In this document: positions 35,323 through 43,390 of the stretch, in pieces
Layout: each line of letters starts with the position of its first letter
Numbering within the stretch: position 1 is the first letter of the stretch
DNA from: Bin55 sp009840545
Lineage (GTDB): Bacteria; Pseudomonadota; Gammaproteobacteria; Pseudomonadales; Azotimanducaceae
Length of the DNA: 64,000 bases
Assembly (NCBI GenBank): GCA_965208815.1
Contig: OZ242357.1
Span: 2,356,001-2,420,000, forward strand
Direction of reading: 5' to 3'
The notes under the pieces: model-generated
What the model saw: only the letters and a program-made list of their open reading frames with translations
Told to the model about the DNA's origin: nothing
Databases searched by the model: none
Position numbers and translations under genes: made by a program

Positions 35323-36374
35323 GCGAAGTCTCCCTCACGCCAATACGTGCTGGGCATGAATTCGACCAGCAAGCTCTTGAACGCTATATGAACTCAAACG
35401 TCGAAGGATTTCGGCTTCCGTGTTCAATCCAGCAATTTGAGGGTGGTCAAAGCAATCCCACATTCTTGATCGAGTCGCCTGAAAAGCGATTTGTACTCCG
35501 GAAACAACCCCCAGGCAGTCTTCTACCTTCGGCGCATCAAGTCGATCGCGAGCATCGAGTCATGAAATCGTTGTTCTCGTCAGATGTACCCGTGCCGCAA
35601 ATGTACGCACTATGTGAAGACACGGAAGTTATTGGTACCAAGTTTTATGTTATGGAGATGATTGAAGGACGTCTCTACACTACGACGGCTCTCCCAGATC
35701 TTACGAAAGATGAACGAAAATCGGTTTATCTTGACATGGCACGAATACTGGCAAGTCTGCATGCTGTCGATCCAAACTCGGTTGGTCTTGCGGATTTTGG
35801 TCGCCCTGGAAACTATTTTGGTCGGCAGGTTGCTCGTTGGAGCAGACAATACGTCGCATCGCAGACTGAGACTATTGATGCTATGGATTCTTTGATGGAG
35901 TGGTTGCCCGACAATCTGCCTGACGAGACACCACCTCGAATCGTTCACGGCGACTACAGAATGGGCAATGTTCTACTAGACGAGAGTGAACCAAGAGTAG
36001 TTGCAGTACTCGACTGGGAACTTTGTACGCTTGGGGATGGAATGGCCGATTTAGGATATTGGTGTCAGGAATACCACTCACCTGCTTCGAAGAAGCCAGG
36101 AATGATTGCGGGAGCCGATCTCGAAGTACTTGGAATTCCGACAGAATCTGAGCTCATCAAAGTGTATTGCGACCATGCCGGACTAAGCAGTATCGAAAAT
36201 TGGCTCTTTTACGTAGTATTCAATTTGTTCCGATCCGCCGGAATCATTCAGGGTGTATACAAACGAGGGTTGGACGGCAACGCCAGTTCTCAAACTGCTC
36301 TGGAATACGCGGGAGCTGCTCGGGAACGATCGGAACTTGCTTGGTCGATCGTCCTATCCAGCAACATGACATAG
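35319..36374 (+). CDS. Phosphotransferase-family protein (ACAD10/11-like kinase fold)
   Basis: The 351-residue protein has the aminoglycoside-phosphotransferase fold: a small N-lobe with FEGGQSNPTFLIE and FVLRKQPPGSLLPSAHQVDREHRVM, then the catalytic loop RIVHGDYRMGNVLLD and the metal-binding VLDWELCTLGDGMADLGYW. In the bacterial and mitochondrial ACAD10/11 relatives such kinases phosphorylate 4-hydroxyacyl-CoAs on the way to beta-oxidation, so a role in acyl-CoA metabolism is likely. No acyl-CoA dehydrogenase is adjacent. It starts at GTG 35319, overlapping the small membrane protein. Confidence 0.85.
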   Translation: MSEVSLTPIRAGHEFDQQALERYMNSNVEGFRLPCSIQQFEGGQSNPTFLIESPEKRFVLRKQPPGSLLPSAHQVDREHRVMKSLFSSDVPVPQMYALCEDTEVIGTKFYVMEMIEGRLYTTTALPDLTKDERKSVYLDMARILASLHAVDPNSVGLADFGRPGNYFGRQVARWSRQYVASQTETIDAMDSLMEWLPDNLPDETPPRIVHGDYRMGNVLLDESEPRVVAVLDWELCTLGDGMADLGYWCQEYHSPASKKPGMIAGADLEVLGIPTESELIKVYCDHAGLSSIENWLFYVVFNLFRSAGIIQGVYKRGLDGNASSQTALEYAGAARERSELAWSIVLSSNMT

Positions 36375-36437
36375 GATCTGGTCAGAAGAAAACGCAGCTT
36401 AAGTAGCCTGACAAGTACATAAGCTCATAAGATTAAC

Positions 36438-36481
36438 TATAATTCACCGTATATTTAAATTGTGATTTTAGATTTACGGTG
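36438..36481 (+). promoter_or_regulatory. TATAAT box and inverted repeat at the start of the ATPase gene
   Basis: A perfect TATAAT lies at 36438-36443; no good -35 was found at the right spacing. Downstream, CACCGTA (36445-36451) is inverted as TACGGTG (36475-36481), and the second arm includes the GTG start codon at 36479. The arrangement could be an operator over a very short leader. Confidence 0.35.
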
Positions 36482-37672
36482 TTAATTTCCCGAAATTCAT
36501 CAAAAACAGTCGAGAGAGCCCTGCGACGTCAGGCCGCTGTGGGTCTACTTGGACCACGTCAGGTAGGAAAGACAACATTGGCTCTTGCACTCGCAAGGAC
36601 TCAGGATCATGTTTATCTCGACCTCGAAAACCCAGAAGACCGTCAAAGCTTGGAAAACCCTACTTTCTTCCTGCGCCAGTTCGAAAATTCGCTGGTGGTA
36701 CTAGACGAAATTCACCGAGTTCCCGAACTGTTTCCTGCACTGCGGGGCTTGATTGATGAAGGTCGTCGCAAGGGTCTGGAAACAGGAAGATTTCTCATTC
36801 TAGGATCTGCATCGGTGGATCTGATCAAGCAAAGTAGTGAATCTCTGGCTGGAAGAATTGAGTATGTGAATCTGGACCCGTTAAGTGGCACCGAAGTTGA
36901 GGAGGAAGAGATTGGAAAGCTATGGCTACGAGGCGGATTTCCCTTGAGTTTTGTTGCTTCGAGCGAGGAAGATAGCATTGTATGGCGCAAGAACTTTGTG
37001 CGTACATATGTAGAGAGAGACATGCCAGAGTTCAGTAACCGCCTGCCGACGGGCTTGATTGCTCGACTATGGACGATGCTCGCGCACAATCAAGGCACGA
37101 TGCTCAATTCGGCTCGACTAGCTACATCTCTGGAAGTGACTTCGCCAACAGTTTCTAGATATATCGAATTTCTCGAAGATCTGCTGCTGGTACGGAAGTT
37201 GAACACCTTTAGTCCTAACGTCGGCAAACGTCTTGTTAAAGCGCCCAAAATCTATATTCGAGACTCGGGGTTGCTCCATGCAATGCTAAACCTGCAATCG
37301 AACAATGAGCTGTTCCGCCATCCGGTGTGTGGATTCAGTTGGGAAGGATTTGTAATCGAACAAATTATTGGAGCAGTTGGGGACTGGGCCTCTCCCATGT
37401 TCTACCGCACCTCCGACGGTGCAGAAATAGACTTGCTGCTTGAATGGCATCGAACCGGCGATCTTTGGGCTATCGAGATCAAGCAATCAATGTCGCGCCC
37501 TCCATCCAGAGGTTTCTACTCGTCCATAAACACTCTAGGACCACGTAAGAGCTTTGTTGTTTGTTTGCAACAGAGACCACCTTATCGGATTCGAAAAGAT
37601 GTCGAAGTCTATGGTCTAGCTCAATTTCTCCACGAAGTACTGAATCAAACTGCTCAATCAAGCTACAGCTAA
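36479..37672 (+). CDS. ATP-binding protein with AAA and DUF4143 domains
   Basis: This protein has 397 residues. The Walker A is LLGPRQVGKTTLALALA, the Walker B is NSLVVLDEIHRVPELFPAL, and a sensor stretch is GRFLILGSASVDLI. The C-terminal DUF4143 part has VRTYVERDMPEF, YIRDSGLLHAML, SWEGFVIEQI and YRTSDGAEIDLLLEW, which resembles a PD-(D/E)XK-like core (E..D..E.K). The family is common in accessory and horizontally moved DNA and its role is unknown. The start is GTG 36479. Confidence 0.85.
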   Translation: MLISRNSSKTVERALRRQAAVGLLGPRQVGKTTLALALARTQDHVYLDLENPEDRQSLENPTFFLRQFENSLVVLDEIHRVPELFPALRGLIDEGRRKGLETGRFLILGSASVDLIKQSSESLAGRIEYVNLDPLSGTEVEEEEIGKLWLRGGFPLSFVASSEEDSIVWRKNFVRTYVERDMPEFSNRLPTGLIARLWTMLAHNQGTMLNSARLATSLEVTSPTVSRYIEFLEDLLLVRKLNTFSPNVGKRLVKAPKIYIRDSGLLHAMLNLQSNNELFRHPVCGFSWEGFVIEQIIGAVGDWASPMFYRTSDGAEIDLLLEWHRTGDLWAIEIKQSMSRPPSRGFYSSINTLGPRKSFVVCLQQRPPYRIRKDVEVYGLAQFLHEVLNQTAQSSYS

Positions 37673-37688
37673 CAAATGGGCAGTTACC

Positions 37689-40600
37689 TCATTCCTCCAC
37701 AAGCGACCACCTAATCGCATCACCCACACTCGCACCGTCAGACTTAGGCGTCAAAACTACTTCAGTTTTCCCTTCATCGAGAGTGTGAATTCCAAGGTCA
37801 TTCCAGCCGCGAGGAGCACTGTGGGCTTCCAATTCGATGTTGGCCTCATAACCGTTGCCGTTTACAACAATTTCTTGCTCGCTCAAGAAAATTGGCCGTG
37901 ACCAACTAACAATAGACCCTGGGCTGGGGCTGTAAGAAGATCGATAGTTCTCCCGCGTAACCGCATGTGGTATGTGGATTTCCAATTTCCAATTACCCGA
38001 AACAGGTATATCTGCTGTGAACTTGGCACTAGTTGCTTCCGACCGCAAGAAACTCATGACGTGAGTGTGTCGGTACTTTCCATAGCTGGTCGGATCGGTC
38101 GTCCGATACCACTGTCCTGACTCAAACGGATTATCTGACAGAGTACTGAGCGCGTGGTTGAGTTCAGGGAATCCGCGATCCGTTTCAATAGGAGTGGAAT
38201 CCCGAACAAACAAGAAGGTTACCCATTCAGGAATCATGGGATCGGATAGGTGCTCTACACCTTCAGGAGAAACGCCTGTCGAGGAAAAACCTTCGTCTAG
38301 ATCGTCAACAATAATTGTGTTGGTAGCAAGTGGTTTCCAGTCTGAATCAATCTCAAAGGGCAGGATCGGGGAATCAGTGAGTTCAATGTCGTCGTGCGAC
38401 GGAAGGCTTAGTCGAAATGGGTCTCTGTTTAGGGATAAGAAGGGATCTAAGACTATCCCTATTGGTGGATCGCTGCTTTGAAAAGCAATGCGAAGCGAAG
38501 ATTGTCCATCGAGCCTGATGGTCTCTAGATACTGTTCTTGAAGTCCAGCCAAATTGTCTATATACGAAACTCGCATTACTCCAGGTGTAGATTCATCGTT
38601 GCGAACGAAGAAACTTGTCTGATACAGCAATTCTCTGCTATCGTCACTTGCTAAACGTTCAATCTTTGCATCGCCGACAACAAATCCCGGCAATCCAACG
38701 CTGTGGAGCCAGTCACCGAGGATCGCACCAATGTCCAAGCCCACTGCCAGTGCAGCTGAGAAAACGGCATCTTCGTCATAGCTTTCTCCTTTGTGGCGCT
38801 GAACCAATTCACTCAAGAACGCCCCAACCTTTTCTCTTCCGCCAAATTCAAAGATCAGTTCAGCAATTTTGTCAACCTTAAGGAGCAATACGTGGTATGC
38901 ATCTACAGGACTGCCTTCAAAATCTAACTCTGCAAGTGGTGAATCAATCATGAGTTCCCACACTGAAGGTTTTCGACTGAATTGACCACGCCAATTTAGG
39001 TTTTGGTATGTCGGCATCGAACCAAATCCTCCCCCGGAATTCATAGTCGAATTTGTAATCTGATTAAGTGTGTCCCCGTACATCAAAGATCGTAGAGAAA
39101 AATATCCTTCCGATTCAGTAAAAAACCTCGTAGTAAGTTCACTGATAAGGAAGTCAATCGCAATTGCTCCCTGACCCTCGGGCTTTGTCTGGTAGCCAAC
39201 AAACTGGCTGCCCAAATGCAGAGATAGATTTCCTCCCTCATAATCGTTCTCAAAGTGTGACCGCAGTAGCTGCAGCACGTATTTGCCATATGAATCCGGA
39301 TCTTCCTCAAAGTTTTCGTGCTGAGCTTCGGTTGGATAGTCAAACCGGGCGATAGGAAAGCCTGACTCACGAAGCATTTGGATACCAGGTGGTGCAAGTA
39401 TGCTTCCCATATTCCATCCGCCACCGTAGACTCTCATTGAGACTGGAATTTCGACGAGAGACAATGTCCCGTAGGGATACTCCACCCCCATTTCACGGGC
39501 ACTGCTGAGGGTCTCGCCGAGCCATTCTTTCAAAGCCGGGACGACCATCTCCAAGGTGTTCAAATTGCTCATGTGTTTCTTGTTCAGGAGCAATTCGAAC
39601 TCGACTCCGTCCGTCGTCATCGCATGTCGTTCAAAGACCGAGCCAACCAAGGCCAATTCAGGTATTGGACTCTTCGGACTAAATCTGTACGTAGTTCTCC
39701 TTGCCTCTTCAACCAATTCTCTCGTGCCCGGGCCCGCGACAGTCCAATTCTTTGGAACACTAACCTCAATGTCGAGGTCGTAGAAATCTCGCGGCCGAGA
39801 CTGTGGGTCAGTTCTTCCATATGCCGCCCCCGCAGCTGGAAACCAGCTAACGCCAGGAACTAATGCCACAAAATGAGGATGAAAAATGTAAGACTTGGTG
39901 CCAAGTCGCAACGCACCACGAGCTTGCAGATAGTCCATGTCTGTCCATTTGAGTGAGCTATCCAAATAAGCAAAGCTCGGATCCGGAACACCGCTGGCGA
40001 TCAACTTCACTTGGACGGACTTACCTTGGTTCTGCGTTGGTATTCTGAGCAATCCATTTTCAAACTCGAAATTTTTCGTCACACTTCCGTTCAATTCCAA
40101 GCTTTTTATTCGGTAACCAGGATTGAGAGAGACCAGCCACGCATCTGTTGATTGAGAGGACGATGAAGAGATATTCAAGAGTAGGTCTAGGTCAATGTGG
40201 CGACCAGGATAGATCACCACTCTCCCATTAATCGATTCAATATCCGTCTGTGAGTTCGATTGATACTCCGCGTGATATGCCGCCCAGTTGTCCAATTGCC
40301 TCAACTCTCCAAGTTTGTGCTGGACAAGTCCGAAGACACTTGCAGGAGCAACAACAGCTGCAATTGCTCCCATTGCTAACACATTGATATTTCTCCCTTC
40401 TGGGTTTTGTCGTGGAAGAATTACGGAGGCAATTGCGAGCAAACCACCAGCGAACAACAATATGCAAGCCCTGTTCAAAAATATTTCGAAATTGAACAAC
40501 TGAGGCGCCAGAGCCGATGGATAGGCATCTCCTCCGCTATATGTCGATAAGGCAGATGCTAGGAAAAAAGGTATTCTGCCGCTTAGGACGAAATAGCCAA

Positions 40601-41186
40601 AAAGCAGTCCTCCCACGATCACGACGACCAACAACCGAAAACGAACTACCACTGAAACAAAAATCGTCAGCGAACCCCACAGAATGAGATTGGGAATGAT
40701 GTCCCAGAGCAAAAACGCAACGACGCTTATCGGCTCGCTGGCTGCGCCAAACCTGAAGCCGATAACTTCAGCAAGAAATCCCAGAAGCGACAGAGTCAAG
40801 ATTAGTGTGGCTGAAGGAATTGCAAGCAGAAACACGGTTCCAAGTAATCTGCCGGAAAGAAGTTCAAAATTCGACATAGGACGCGTGTCTACTGCTTCTT
40901 GAACACGATCTCTAATGTCTCTTGATCTAACGTCAAACGCGAGAAAGATGATGCCGAGCGAGAACCAAAGCACAATGGTTCTTCCCATATTGGAGACCCA
41001 GTAATGGGGACCAATCAGTCCAGCGGACGAGGAAACGTACGAAGTGAATGTGTGTGCGAGGCAGAGCCAAAGCCACATGACACCGCTGTGAATCAAGGCA
41101 ATTCCGACAAAGACCCAAGTTCGGATGAGTCTTCTGCAGGAACGCATCTCCGCTAAGACAATTGCCCAGAAATTGTATGCGTTCAT
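37689..41186 (-). CDS. ABC-2 type permease fused to an M1-aminopeptidase-like domain
   Basis: This 1,165-residue protein starts at ATG 41186 (GGAG upstream). The first 290 residues hold six to seven membrane helices of the ABC-2 permease type, with the characteristic FDVRSRDIRDRVQEAVDTRPMSNFELLSGRLLG segment. The rest is extracytoplasmic: a beta-sandwich (about 320-520), an M1-peptidase-like domain (520-870) with YPYGTLSLVEIP and RVYGGGWNMG, and a C-terminal beta region. Where M1 enzymes have HExxH, residues 682-690 read SELTTRFFT, so the zinc site looks lost. No ABC ATPase gene lies next to it, which is unusual because such permeases normally sit beside one. Confidence 0.8.
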   Translation of the reverse strand: MNAYNFWAIVLAEMRSCRRLIRTWVFVGIALIHSGVMWLWLCLAHTFTSYVSSSAGLIGPHYWVSNMGRTIVLWFSLGIIFLAFDVRSRDIRDRVQEAVDTRPMSNFELLSGRLLGTVFLLAIPSATLILTLSLLGFLAEVIGFRFGAASEPISVVAFLLWDIIPNLILWGSLTIFVSVVVRFRLLVVVIVGGLLFGYFVLSGRIPFFLASALSTYSGGDAYPSALAPQLFNFEIFLNRACILLFAGGLLAIASVILPRQNPEGRNINVLAMGAIAAVVAPASVFGLVQHKLGELRQLDNWAAYHAEYQSNSQTDIESINGRVVIYPGRHIDLDLLLNISSSSSQSTDAWLVSLNPGYRIKSLELNGSVTKNFEFENGLLRIPTQNQGKSVQVKLIASGVPDPSFAYLDSSLKWTDMDYLQARGALRLGTKSYIFHPHFVALVPGVSWFPAAGAAYGRTDPQSRPRDFYDLDIEVSVPKNWTVAGPGTRELVEEARRTTYRFSPKSPIPELALVGSVFERHAMTTDGVEFELLLNKKHMSNLNTLEMVVPALKEWLGETLSSAREMGVEYPYGTLSLVEIPVSMRVYGGGWNMGSILAPPGIQMLRESGFPIARFDYPTEAQHENFEEDPDSYGKYVLQLLRSHFENDYEGGNLSLHLGSQFVGYQTKPEGQGAIAIDFLISELTTRFFTESEGYFSLRSLMYGDTLNQITNSTMNSGGGFGSMPTYQNLNWRGQFSRKPSVWELMIDSPLAELDFEGSPVDAYHVLLLKVDKIAELIFEFGGREKVGAFLSELVQRHKGESYDEDAVFSAALAVGLDIGAILGDWLHSVGLPGFVVGDAKIERLASDDSRELLYQTSFFVRNDESTPGVMRVSYIDNLAGLQEQYLETIRLDGQSSLRIAFQSSDPPIGIVLDPFLSLNRDPFRLSLPSHDDIELTDSPILPFEIDSDWKPLATNTIIVDDLDEGFSSTGVSPEGVEHLSDPMIPEWVTFLFVRDSTPIETDRGFPELNHALSTLSDNPFESGQWYRTTDPTSYGKYRHTHVMSFLRSEATSAKFTADIPVSGNWKLEIHIPHAVTRENYRSSYSPSPGSIVSWSRPIFLSEQEIVVNGNGYEANIELEAHSAPRGWNDLGIHTLDEGKTEVVLTPKSDGASVGDAIRWSLVEE

Positions 41187-41505
41187 GTTCCTAGCTCCTT
41201 GTAAAGAAACAAATGGCAACGTCCAAGAATTAGTGTTCTGAGAGCGTCACGAATCCCTCGAATGAGCAGAACGGATTGAACTGGAATATACATTCTTTTC
41301 GATTGAATGCTGAACTGAATTCAAGACGTGCCTCTAGCCCAATCCTCAATGGACATGCAAGAAGGGTGCCACTGAAGTTGTCAAACTTTGAGAAGGGGGC
41401 TACAGCATATGTTGAATATTGATGAAGCCAAAGATTCAGCTATTTTGAGTCAGTCTCTCGTTGTAGATCTCAAATGGACGATTTAAGATCCAAGTATTGT
41501 GAATA
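41187..41505. other. Intergenic stretch between permease and toxin-antitoxin genes
   Basis: In these 319 bases I see no gene. The left part holds the permease ribosome-binding site (AAGGAGC at 41196-41202). The right part leads into the toxin-antitoxin promoter. The stretch looks AT-rich. Confidence 0.5.
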
Positions 41506-41525
41506 AATCTGCTCTGTGCGATACT
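41497..41525 (+). promoter_or_regulatory. Promoter of the toxin-antitoxin operon
   Basis: TTGTGA (41497-41502) and GATACT (41520-41525) are 17 bases apart, each 4 of 6 matches to consensus. The -10 box lies inside the left arm and centre of the palindrome at 41506-41545, so a bound repressor would block polymerase. Confidence 0.5.
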
Positions 41526-41545
41526 TGTATCGCACAGAGCAGATT
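41506..41545. promoter_or_regulatory. Perfect 19-bp-arm palindrome, probable antitoxin operator
   Basis: AATCTGCTCTGTGCGATAC is followed by TT and then its exact reverse complement. The palindrome ends 11 bp before the antitoxin ATG and covers the predicted -10 box. Ribbon-helix-helix antitoxins bind such sites as dimers of dimers, alone or with toxin, to repress their own operon. Confidence 0.8.
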
Positions 41546-41556
41546 CTGAGGTGAGC

Positions 41557-41787
41557 ATGACTTCCATATCCATCCGGCTACCTGACGAAATTGCTACACG
41601 ACTAAAAAACCTGTCAAAGCTTACTGGCCGTACGAAGACCTACTACGTGCATGAAGCCATCTGTCGGCACCTTGACGACCTGGAAGACATCTACATCTCC
41701 GAGAGCCGCCTGGAAGAAATGCGATCGGGCAAGGTGAAGCCGCTCACATTGGACGATCTGATTAGAACTCATGGTGTGGACCCTTGA
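41557..41787 (+). CDS. RelB/RHH-type antitoxin
   Basis: This is a 76-residue protein. ATG 41557 is preceded by GAGGTGA; a GTG two codons earlier is possible. The N-terminus TSISIRLPDEIATRLKNLSKLTGRTKTYYVHEAI is a classic ribbon-helix-helix DNA-binding domain. The C-terminal half (DIYISESRLEEMRSGKVKPLTLDDL) would wrap the toxin. Its end overlaps the toxin start by 17 nt. It is probably autoregulatory through the palindrome directly upstream. Confidence 0.88.
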   Translation: MTSISIRLPDEIATRLKNLSKLTGRTKTYYVHEAICRHLDDLEDIYISESRLEEMRSGKVKPLTLDDLIRTHGVDP

Positions 41788-42040
41788 GATTGCTCCAGGC
41801 GTGAATCGTGACTTAGACCGCATCGATCCTGCGCAGAGAAGACGAATCATCAAATTTCTGAGGGATCGTCTCGTTCCGCTCGAATCACCTCGGGACATTG
41901 GAGAAGCTCTTAGGGGACCGATTTGGACAGGCTATTGGAAGTATCGTGTCGGCGACTACCGAGTCATATGTTATATCGAGGATGCACGAAAATGCATTCA
42001 GGTAACCAGAGTACGGCATCGACGCGACGCCTACCGTTGA
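41771..42040 (+). CDS. RelE/ParE-family toxin
   Basis: The 89-residue protein has the RelE/ParE fold: VWTLEIAPGVNRDLDRIDPAQRRRIIKFLRDRL, then GPIWTGYWKYRVGDYRVICYIEDARKCIQVTRVRHRRDAYR. The last segment (RVRHRRDAY) matches the end of RelE-type mRNA interferases (V..VGHR...Y), so cleavage of ribosome-bound mRNA is more likely than gyrase poisoning. It is coupled to the antitoxin by a 17-nt overlap. Confidence 0.88.
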   Translation: MVWTLEIAPGVNRDLDRIDPAQRRRIIKFLRDRLVPLESPRDIGEALRGPIWTGYWKYRVGDYRVICYIEDARKCIQVTRVRHRRDAYR

Positions 42041-42086
42041 TGATTTGGGACTGATTGTGCTTACAACTCCGATGTCTTTGACTACT

Positions 42087-42260
42087 TTAGGCATTGATGG
42101 TGAGAGCTTCGAGATACGGACGGACCATCGCACCATCTTTGACCATGCGGCTAATTGCTGCTGCAGTGATCCCCATGTTCCTAAATTCGGAGAGACGAAC
42201 AATTCCATTTGCTCGCAAGAGGCAAATTGCGCCCATGCGTTGCGAGACTGTTTTCGACAT
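42087..42260 (-). pseudogene. Possible truncated AbiEi-like winged-helix fragment
   Basis: This is a 57-residue reading frame from ATG 42260. The pattern GAICLLRANGIVRLSEFRNMGITAAAISRMVKDGAMVR resembles the N-terminal winged-helix domain of AbiEi-type antitoxins, but the protein stops just where the wing should follow. It converges on the toxin gene with 46 bp between. It is most likely a remnant of another toxin-antitoxin unit, though it could be a chance open frame. Confidence 0.3.
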
Positions 42261-42456
42261 TGATACAAAACCTCGGAATATGGGTGCGATATTCCAAGGA
42301 TTTATAGCATCTGAACCGACCTCTCCATATTTAAGTTCAACCAACAAAAAAGTCCACGCGAAGATCGATCAAATGAGAAGGTAATTTGCGCAAAATATGC
42401 AGAAAGTCGATATCTTTTTGTGCCATGGCAATGCGGTAAGTATCGAACGACCTGCA

Positions 42457-43272
42457 CTAATTGATTCCAAGAACCGTGTGAATTAGTGAACTGTCTCGCA
42501 CAGATAGGGAATTGAAGACGTCAAAGTGGTGTCGGTCGTCTTCAATTACATTGTGAGCTTCTTTAGTTTTGCTTTTCCACTCGTTGTAGAGAACTTCGGA
42601 CTGCCTGAGGAATTCCGTACGTTCCTTAGAACCAACCCAAGTTACAACCGATGCTGTCTTGACGGGTTCTTGTAAAGATGGACTTTCACAAGCCGCTTCT
42701 TCTGTGGTCAATCGCAGCTTGTTGTTCATCGTTGTATGCAATAGATTCCGCAAGTCGTGAACACCGCTTATAGACACGAAACGCTGGATTCGGTCTCGAA
42801 TTTCTAGCGAAAGCTCAACGTCTTTGCACGCCATTCGCGTCACAAGGTGACCGCCTGCCGAGTGACCTACCAGAACAATCGGACCGACCACAGCTTCAGC
42901 ACATTTCTCGATCATGGAAATCATCATGAATGTGATCTCCGAAATCCGTGCCTCGGGTGCCAAGACATAGCTTGGAATAGCAACAGCCCAACCATGATCG
43001 CATGCGCCTTTGGCCAAGTGCGACCAATAGGACTTGTCAAAATCCATCCAATAACCGCCGTGAACGAAAACTACCAAGCCCAGAGGTTTAGATGAAGGCC
43101 AAAACAGATCAAACACTTGACGTGGATGGGACCCGTAAGCAATATCCCGTTCCATTCTTTCATGGTGATTTATGAACTGAGTGGAGGCATCTTTCCATCG
43201 TTGCGGATATGTCGAACCGCCTGGAATATATTTCGCGTTCGAAAACTCATCGTCCCAATCTACGTGGTTCAT
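42457..43272 (-). CDS. kynB: Kynurenine formamidase, alpha/beta-hydrolase type
   Basis: This is a 271-residue alpha/beta hydrolase. The HGGYW oxyanion-hole motif (VFVHGGYWMDFDKSYWSHLA) is typical of arylformamidases of the AFMID type, the nucleophile elbow is GHSAGG, and the catalytic His is probably in DDRHHFDVFN. It would convert N-formylkynurenine to kynurenine. It is transcribed away from the tryptophan-degradation genes, with 118 bp between starts, so a shared divergent control region is likely. This is not the metal-dependent KynB fold. The function is inferred from the motif plus context. Confidence 0.8.
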   Translation of the reverse strand: MNHVDWDDEFSNAKYIPGGSTYPQRWKDASTQFINHHERMERDIAYGSHPRQVFDLFWPSSKPLGLVVFVHGGYWMDFDKSYWSHLAKGACDHGWAVAIPSYVLAPEARISEITFMMISMIEKCAEAVVGPIVLVGHSAGGHLVTRMACKDVELSLEIRDRIQRFVSISGVHDLRNLLHTTMNNKLRLTTEEAACESPSLQEPVKTASVVTWVGSKERTEFLRQSEVLYNEWKSKTKEAHNVIEDDRHHFDVFNSLSVRDSSLIHTVLGIN

Positions 43273-43390
43273 CGTGAAACTTAGCTAACGCAACCGTTCA
43301 GTGTTGGGGTCAGGCTAAGATACACTACAAATCCTCTTGATGTATGCGGTTTCTTTACCGCTGCCGATCAATCGTCGAAGGTAGATTCGA

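Noticed and set aside
42847..43095. Plus-strand frame opposite the kynurenine formamidase gene
   Set aside because: Antisense shadow of a well-supported gene; no domain.
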